From Cocleimonas sp. (GTDB lineage Bacteria > Pseudomonadota > Gammaproteobacteria > Thiotrichales > Thiotrichaceae): a DNA stretch of 10,411 nucleotides. A program made the position numbers and the translations under genes. Every line of letters begins with the position of its first letter. Positions within the stretch are counted from its first letter, which is position 1. The notes below the pieces were generated by a model. That model did no database searches and had not been told where the DNA came from. It worked only from the letters and a program-made list of their open reading frames with translations. Shown in pieces: positions 5,991 through 10,411 of the stretch. The stretch spans positions 1-10,411 of the forward strand of contig JAGLDQ010000255.1 of assembly GCA_023145535.1 (NCBI GenBank), in the 5' to 3' direction.

Positions 5991-6776
5991 ATGTTTAGCA
6001 AGTCCCCCAGTTTAATTATTATCGCATTGTTTATCGTCGCGGTTATCATCCTTGCTTTGGATGGAAATACGCGCCTATTTTTACTAACAAATAATGTAAG
6101 TTCAGTCTTTGCTGATGAAATGTGGGTGATGATCACAACCTTTGGTAATCGACTCTTTGCCTTACTGTTAGTCCTTATCCTTTTTTGGCGACATATAGAC
6201 CTACTTCGCGCCGCCCTCATCGCCGCCCTCATCTCATTATTAATTGTCGCCAGCCTAAAATCACTCATTGCGTTGCCTCGCCCCTATGATGTCTTAGACC
6301 CCACTAGTTTTTATTTTATTGGCGAAAAAATGACAACCTACGCCTTTCCCTCAGGACACACCGCCGCCGCATTTGCCATTATGGGTTCAGTCGGGTTTTA
6401 TTTTAAGAACAGCCCTCTCATTCTCTTTGCCTTCTTCTTTGCCTCTCTCATTGGCCTAAGTCGCATTATGCTAGGGGTTCATTGGCCCATTGATGTGCTA
6501 GTAGGCGCTGCATTAGGCTGGGCTAGTGCTGGGCTAAGTGTTGCACTTATCAATGCTAAGTTCATTCGCGATGCCATTATTTGGGATTATGCAACCTATC
6601 TTATTTATCTACTCATAGCAGGCTACTTACTCTGGCAAGGTAGCGTTTATAGCGATGCTTTTTGGCTGGTAAAAATCGTTGCTGGTCTCGGCATACTCAC
6701 CACAATTAGTGCATTAATTTGGCTCTATAAAGGGGGTAACAAAGACCCCGTCAGTGTGACAGGATGGCTAAGTTGA
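5991..6776 (+). CDS. PAP2-family membrane phosphatase
   Basis: This 261-residue integral membrane protein is of the type-2 phosphatidic acid phosphatase superfamily. The three-part active site is complete: K90-x6-R97-P98 (KSLIALPRP), S121-G122-H123 (FPSGHTAA), and S157-R158-x5-H164-x3-D168 (SRIMLGVHWPID). In this family the motif I and III residues bind phosphate and His164 is the nucleophile. Membrane helices occupy about 8-24, 55-65, 72-92, 125-138, 143-155 and 169-187, with two more near the C-terminus. Likely substrates are undecaprenyl pyrophosphate or phosphatidylglycerophosphate/phosphatidate on the periplasmic face; the sequence does not choose between them. It stands alone after the amtB relic, and GGAT 5 bases before the ATG is a weak ribosome binding site. 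Confidence 0.9.
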   Translation: MFSKSPSLIIIALFIVAVIILALDGNTRLFLLTNNVSSVFADEMWVMITTFGNRLFALLLVLILFWRHIDLLRAALIAALISLLIVASLKSLIALPRPYDVLDPTSFYFIGEKMTTYAFPSGHTAAAFAIMGSVGFYFKNSPLILFAFFFASLIGLSRIMLGVHWPIDVLVGAALGWASAGLSVALINAKFIRDAIIWDYATYLIYLLIAGYLLWQGSVYSDAFWLVKIVAGLGILTTISALIWLYKGGNKDPVSVTGWLS

Positions 6777-6799
6777 TAAAGGATTGCACCAAGCTGATC

Positions 6800-6817
6800 C
6801 CCGCTAACGTTGGCGGG
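6800..6817. terminator. GC-rich hairpin between convergent genes
   Basis: CCCGC (6800-6804) and GCGGG (6813-6817) pair around a centre holding the palindrome AACGTT. It lies between the convergent ends of the PAP2 gene and the RNase T2 gene, where a two-way terminator is expected. Neither strand has a following T-run, so a Rho-independent role is doubtful; it may instead be a REP-like repeat. Confidence 0.4.
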
Positions 6818-6837
6818 AATAACAACTCAATAAGCCT

Positions 6838-7821
6838 TTACGCAGGGTCAACAACCCCAGCCTGACACTGAGACTTAGCAGGCTTCGCCTTACCTAACAA
6901 GCGACGCAATGAAACATCTCCCTTAATATTTCCTTTTAAATTAATCCACAACTCACTAATATTCCCCTTGCGGTCACAGCGCATATTCACCTTACTACCA
7001 CTGCCTGTACCAAAAACCTTATCAAAACGTTGGCGAATCTGTTGACTACTCAGTTTCTTACCCACATTGTCACGAAATAATGCAGAAATGCTAGAAGCAT
7101 TGATTTCACGGGTCAACGCCAGAGAGTCCGCATAATAGTCATTGGCATTCTTACCATAACAAGTCCCATGCTTGATCCATTCATGACGTTGCAAGTTGGA
7201 TGCAAAACCAGGCATAACTTTAACCAACTCTTTGCTCACACCCGCACTAAGCTTTAGCGGCTTTAATAAATCCCAACGCTTTTTACGATCAATCGACTTA
7301 TCTTTAACACTGACTCCGCAATAAGCATTATTACGCGGCTGTGGCCACAAACCATGCAAGGTTAAATGACCTGCATCAAAACGTGTTGATGTTAGCCGTT
7401 TGCACTCAGGCTTGCGTTGATGAGTTTCACAAAAGCTCGGCTGCCAGCTTAAAGCCAATAAATACTCATTACTCGCTATACGCCCAGCCGTAGGAGTCGA
7501 TGAACCATCAGAGCAACTTTCTACTACACGTCCACAATCAAGCGCTACCCAGCGACGTTCTGGCTCAACGCCTTTTATAATCAGTTGATAATGCGTGGCG
7601 GCATTCGCTTTGTTTTTAGCAACTAAACGATACGCTTTGCCAACCTTTAATGAAATATTGCCAGGATTAGTGTTTTTACGGATAGAACGCAATGCCTCAC
7701 AAGATTGTACGGCTTCAAAGCATCCTGTTAACTTTTCAGACGCTTGTAAAGTGCTTATGGGGATAAAAAAAGCCACAAGAATGAACCATGAATAATGGAT
7801 GTTTTTATAGATTAAAGTCAT
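6838..7821 (-). CDS. Secreted RNase T2 family ribonuclease with N-terminal extension
   Basis: This 327-residue periplasmic or secreted endoribonuclease would cleave RNA through 2',3'-cyclic phosphates. A signal peptide ends near LQA (residue 27). Both catalytic boxes are present: CAS1 TLHGLWPQ with His156, and CAS2 QRHEWIKHGTC with His213, Glu214, Lys217 and His218. Before the catalytic fold lies an extra region (about 30-115) with two C-x6-C pairs (Cys34/Cys41 and Cys96/Cys103), KNTNPGN and RRWVALDCG, which probably forms a small disulfide-bonded domain. E. coli RNase I lacks such an extension, which explains the extra length. It is convergent with the PAP2 gene and alone in its transcript. 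AAAAAGG lies about 12 bases upstream of the ATG. The likely role is RNA scavenging outside the cytoplasm. Confidence 0.92.
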   Translation of the reverse strand: MTLIYKNIHYSWFILVAFFIPISTLQASEKLTGCFEAVQSCEALRSIRKNTNPGNISLKVGKAYRLVAKNKANAATHYQLIIKGVEPERRWVALDCGRVVESCSDGSSTPTAGRIASNEYLLALSWQPSFCETHQRKPECKRLTSTRFDAGHLTLHGLWPQPRNNAYCGVSVKDKSIDRKKRWDLLKPLKLSAGVSKELVKVMPGFASNLQRHEWIKHGTCYGKNANDYYADSLALTREINASSISALFRDNVGKKLSSQQIRQRFDKVFGTGSGSKVNMRCDRKGNISELWINLKGNIKGDVSLRRLLGKAKPAKSQCQAGVVDPA

Positions 7822-8372
7822 CTTTATTTTTTACCTTTTTGATTTTCAAAGTGCAAAAAGCACTCCCTCTTTTTTGAATCATACTCCAGTACATGCGCTA
7901 AACAACAGATTTGCAAACAATAAATTAATCTATTACCAACCTATTCCCAATATCATTCACAACGGGTCAATCAAGCTCAAATTTTCATTCACCCTAAAAC
8001 ACAGGCAATAATGGATTGAAATTATGATGATAAAGCAACATTTTTCATCATTCTCTATCCCTTTAGCTTACTAGCTTTTTAGCAAGCTTCATTTTAAAAT
8101 TTCGGCTTAGGCGAATAGTTGAATACCTATGGTTTTCTCTACATTCCTTTCAATTTTAATGCTGAGGAACTTTAAAGAAATTGATTGCCCCCTTAACATT
8201 TTTTCTGATTGGATTATCTCAAAAGGCGCCTAGCCGACAACGCAACGATTGAGAGCGATTAATCTGGGGTAAACAGACAAGTTAGTTTGGGACGTTATTG
8301 CGTTTTCATTCCTAAAGAGGTCACCTTATTTTTTGAAGTCCCTGAGTTAAACACCATCAAAAAAGAGATCGC
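7822..8372. other. Long non-coding interval between divergent RNase T2 and DUF481 genes
   Basis: No credible gene is seen on either strand; the best frames are under 50 codons and lack starts or ribosome binding sites. The promoters of both divergent genes should lie here, but none stands out. It holds repeat copy B (8201-8230), an AT-rich 7-bp inverted repeat ATGATGA/TCATCAT (8024-8030, 8045-8051) and a small AGTGC/GCACT hairpin (7850-7864). Confidence 0.55.
8201..8237 (+). repeat. Dispersed repeat, copy B
   Basis: Bases 8201-8230 match the minus strand of 1857-1828 at 25 of 30 positions. The right part, AAAGGC-G-CCTAGCCGAC (8222-8237), resembles 1997-2021, where the same blocks are spread by short insertions. 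It lies in the non-coding region upstream of the DUF481 gene. Confidence 0.4.
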
Positions 8373-9191
8373 ATGGATACTTTTAATTTTCCTAGGTGTA
8401 CATTAATTTTTACTCTCCTCTCTGCCTTATCAGCCAGTGTCTTTACGAGCGTTGCGCTTGCAGGCAATGAATTTCTTTCGGCTGATAGTGAAGGCAGCGA
8501 ATCGGCGAGTGAGTTATTCACGAATCCCGCTGATGCGCTTGATGAAGCACAAGGCTGGACTGTTGAAGCCGAAGTGGGGTTTATTTCATCCATAGGCAGT
8601 ACCTCTAATAGTAATGCGACATTAGGGGGTACCGCTATTCACAATAAAAAAAAGTTAAAAAACACCCTTGTCGGTGACTTTTTTTTCGCAAAAAGTGATG
8701 GGGAAAAAACAGCCGAAACCTTGTCTTTAAGTCATAAATTGGGTTATGCCATGAGCAATAAGAATTATGTCTTTAATTTGCTCACCTATCATCAGGATAA
8801 ATTTGAAAACATTGATTCACGTATTGCAGATGTTTTCGGACGTGGCAGACACTTCATAAAAAATAAAAAACATAGTTTATCAAATGAGCTGGGTCTAGGT
8901 GTTCGGCAAACAAAATATGTTGATACGACAAAAAGTTCCAAAGAAATGGCGGGGTATTTTTCACTAAATTATAAAAGGCCTCTCACCAGCAATACCCTAC
9001 TAAAAGAAAAGCTGTCTATTTTAGCGGGTCGCGATAATATTTTCACTCAATTGGATATTTCTACGGAAGTTAAAATGACGAATACACTGTCTTTGAGTGT
9101 TAATTACTCTCTAGGATACAATAGCAAGGTTCAATCAGGCTTTAAAAAACTAAGCAAAAAAATGGGTATTACGCTGCTGAGTGAATTTTAA
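8373..9191 (+). CDS. DUF481 family outer-membrane beta-barrel protein
   Basis: This 272-residue protein has a signal peptide (hydrophobic core about 10-26, cleavage near VALA at residue 30) and an acidic Ser/Glu-rich linker (about 31-60). A region of alternating beta strands starts at GWTVEAEVGF and ends in Phe, as expected for an outer-membrane barrel. The GWTVEAEVGF opening, the NSNATLGG turn, the FENIDSRIADVFGRGRHFI middle and the ELGLGVRQTKY strand fit DUF481, the family of the putative salt-induced E. coli protein YdiY. No biochemical role is established for the family. It is monocistronic, with a long upstream non-coding region and a strong terminator about 55 bases downstream. AAAGAGAT upstream of the ATG is a plausible ribosome binding site. 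Confidence 0.8.
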   Translation: MDTFNFPRCTLIFTLLSALSASVFTSVALAGNEFLSADSEGSESASELFTNPADALDEAQGWTVEAEVGFISSIGSTSNSNATLGGTAIHNKKKLKNTLVGDFFFAKSDGEKTAETLSLSHKLGYAMSNKNYVFNLLTYHQDKFENIDSRIADVFGRGRHFIKNKKHSLSNELGLGVRQTKYVDTTKSSKEMAGYFSLNYKRPLTSNTLLKEKLSILAGRDNIFTQLDISTEVKMTNTLSLSVNYSLGYNSKVQSGFKKLSKKMGITLLSEF

Positions 9192-9244
9192 ATTACATTG
9201 TTTGTTTTTTACACGGTAAAATATTGGGATACGCTGAATTGCTG

Positions 9245-9277
9245 AAAAGCTCCTACCCCGTAGGAATGGGCTTTTTT
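9245..9277 (+). terminator. Rho-independent terminator after the DUF481 gene
   Basis: AAAAGC (9245-9250) and TCCTAC (9251-9256) pair with GTAGGA (9260-9265) and GCTTTT (9270-9275) around the loop CCC, with a four-base bulge at 9266-9269. The T-run 9272-9277 completes it. It separates the DUF481 transcript from the hslVU promoter immediately downstream. Confidence 0.75.
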
Positions 9278-9287
9278 ATTTGCTACG

Positions 9288-9313
9288 CTTGAAAATCATC
9301 ACCTAAACCCAAT
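9288..9313 (+). promoter_or_regulatory. Sigma-32 (RpoH) heat-shock promoter of hslVU
   Basis: CTTGAAA (9288-9294) is a perfect -35 box and CCCAAT (9308-9313) matches the CCCCAT -10 at 5 of 6 positions, with a 13-base spacer. Transcription would start near 9320, about 30 bases before the hslV start. In E. coli hslVU is likewise transcribed by sigma-32, which supports the call. Confidence 0.75.
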
Positions 9314-9352
9314 TGTCAAAGGTTACTGTAAATCAAACTCAGCGGAGAGCGT

Positions 9353-9886
9353 GTGGAACAATATAGAGGAACGACCATTGTGTCCGTCCGACGTGGCGAT
9401 AATGTTGTTATCGGCGGCGACGGTCAAGTGTCATTGGGCAATACCATCATGAAAGGTAATGCGCGTAAAGTTCGTCGCCTTTATGACGATAAAGTGATTG
9501 CAGGATTCGCGGGTGGCACGGCCGATGCCTTTACCTTATTTGAAAAATTTGAAGGCAAGCTGAATGCGTTTAACGGCAATTTAACCCGTGCGGCCATTGA
9601 GCTAGCAAAAGATTGGCGGACTGATCGTGGTATGCGCCAACTTGAGGCCTTATTAGCGGTTGCAGACGCAAAAACATCATTGATTATTACAGGTAATGGC
9701 GATGTCATAGACCCTGAAGATAATTTGATTGCCATCGGCTCAGGTGGGCCTTTTGCACAATCTGCCGCGCGTGCTTTATTGGATAATACCGATTTAACAG
9801 CGCGTGAGATTGTTGAAAAAAGCTTATCCATTGCTGGTGATATTTGTATATACACCAATCAAAATAGAACCATAGAAGAATTGTAG
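9353..9886 (+). CDS. hslV: ATP-dependent protease proteolytic subunit HslV
   Basis: This 177-residue threonine peptidase forms the double-ring proteolytic core of the HslVU (ClpYQ) heat-shock protease in the cytoplasm. It starts with GTG at 9353, with GGAG just upstream and no nearby ATG. A six-residue propeptide MEQYRG is removed to expose Thr7 as the N-terminal nucleophile (mature Thr1 of TTIVSVRR). Mature Asp17 (GGDGQ), Lys33 (NARKVRRLY) and Ser125 (GSGGPFAQ) are in place, and GDICIYTN near the end is the conserved cation-binding stretch. The hslU ATG follows 10 bases after the stop, and a sigma-32-type promoter precedes the gene. Many gammaproteobacterial HslV proteins start directly with MTT; the longer propeptide is a known variant. 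Confidence 0.98.
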   Translation: MEQYRGTTIVSVRRGDNVVIGGDGQVSLGNTIMKGNARKVRRLYDDKVIAGFAGGTADAFTLFEKFEGKLNAFNGNLTRAAIELAKDWRTDRGMRQLEALLAVADAKTSLIITGNGDVIDPEDNLIAIGSGGPFAQSAARALLDNTDLTAREIVEKSLSIAGDICIYTNQNRTIEEL

Positions 9887-9896
9887 AGACCTCCCC

Positions 9897-10411
9897 ATGT
9901 CAATGACACCCAGAGAAATAGTCCAAGAATTAGATAAACACGTTGTCGGACAGGCCGATGCAAAGCGCGCTGTCGCCATTGCGCTGCGTAATCGATGGCG
10001 TAGGCAGCAACTTGACCCTGAGTTAAGCCGTGAAGTGACCCCTAAAAATATTCTAATGATTGGTCCTACGGGTGTCGGTAAAACAGAAATCGCACGACGT
10101 TTATCGCGCTTAGCTAATGCCCCTTTTATCAAGGTTGAAGCCACTAAATTTACCGAAGTCGGCTATGTGGGCAAAGAAGTTGACTCCATTATTCGTGATT
10201 TAGCCGATGTTGCCGTCAAACTAACCCGCGAGCAAGAAGTTGCAAAAGTAAAACATCGTGCTCAAGATGCCGCTGAAGATCGTGTTTTAGATATATTATT
10301 ACCACGTCCAAAAGCAGAAACGGAAGCCGATAGCTGGCTTGATACCTCGGACGATAAATCCGCCGTCGAGAACTCAACGCGTCAAAAATTTCGTAAGAAA
10401 TTACGTGAAGG
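9897..10411 (+). CDS. hslU: HslU, ATPase subunit of the HslVU protease (cut by right edge)
   Basis: The first 171 codons of the AAA+ unfoldase that recognises, unfolds and feeds substrates into HslV are present; the stop lies beyond the window, and full HslU is about 440 residues. MSMTPREIVQELDKHVVGQ is the typical N-terminus, followed by the Walker A motif GPTGVGKT (56-63) and FTEVGYVGKEVDSIIRDLAD, whose GYVG is the substrate-gripping pore loop. The part from about residue 110 enters the HslU-specific I-domain. It starts 10 bases after hslV in the same transcript, with only a weak ribosome binding site, so translation may be coupled. An ATG two codons later is an alternative start. Confidence 0.97.
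   Translation, partial: MSMTPREIVQELDKHVVGQADAKRAVAIALRNRWRRQQLDPELSREVTPKNILMIGPTGVGKTEIARRLSRLANAPFIKVEATKFTEVGYVGKEVDSIIRDLADVAVKLTREQEVAKVKHRAQDAAEDRVLDILLPRPKAETEADSWLDTSDDKSAVENSTRQKFRKKLRE

Noticed and set aside
7850..7875. AGTGC-AAAAA-GCACT hairpin followed by a T-run, as a plus-strand terminator
   Set aside because: The stem is only 5 bp, the T-run does not follow directly, and no plus-strand gene ends nearby.
8129..8233. Small plus-strand frame (34 codons) in the long intergenic region
   Set aside because: No ribosome binding site, no secretion or membrane pattern of note, and it overlaps repeat copy B.
9824..10144. Minus-strand open frame of 106 codons
   Set aside because: It is fully antisense to the certain hslV and hslU genes.

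Overview
The window looks like chromosomal DNA from an AT-rich gammaproteobacterium. The support is HslV/HslU and P-II sequences close to enterobacterial and pseudomonad forms, type II secretion pseudopilins, a rhombosortase (a family paired with GlyGly-CTERM proteins of Gammaproteobacteria) and an RND pump. A free-living Thiotrichales- or Methylococcales-like lineage is possible, but that is a guess from sequence character and not a placement. No tRNA, rRNA, CRISPR array, phage gene or intact transposase gene was seen.

Layout, left to right. (1) Positions 1-1651, minus strand: an RND efflux operon, with the periplasmic adaptor (488-1651) upstream of the inner-membrane pump (410 to beyond the left edge). 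A good extended -10 promoter lies at about 1751-1779. (2) Positions 1652-2225: about 570 bases without a gene, rich in inverted repeats and short dispersed repeats. (3) Positions 2226-4231, minus strand: a tight type II secretion pseudopilin operon gspG-gspH-gspI-gspJ with 1- and 4-base overlaps and no gspK after gspJ. (4) Positions 4333-4896, plus strand: a rhombosortase-type intramembrane serine protease, divergent from gspG. (5) Positions 4911-5008: a 98-base MITE-like element with 15-base inverted ends and 5-base flanking direct repeats. (6) Positions 5164-5832: a P-II signalling protein gene followed by a gutted, frameshifted amtB relic. (7) Positions 5991-6776: a PAP2 membrane phosphatase, convergent with a secreted RNase T2 (6838-7821, minus). 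(8) Positions 7822-8372: about 550 bases without a gene. (9) Positions 8373-9191: a DUF481 outer-membrane protein with a clear terminator. (10) Positions 9353 to the end: hslV and hslU (cut by the right edge) behind a textbook sigma-32-type heat-shock promoter.

Functional themes. The pseudopilins and rhombosortase belong to one export route: rhombosortase clients are exported by type II secretion. The P-II gene has the genetic position of glnK, but its usual partner amtB is destroyed. The RND pump, PAP2 phosphatase, RNase T2 and DUF481 protein all act in the envelope or periplasm. The most notable observations are the amtB relic beside an intact P-II gene, the MITE-like insertion upstream of that gene, the rhombosortase/pseudopilin pairing, and a small set of related repeats in the two long intergenic regions.
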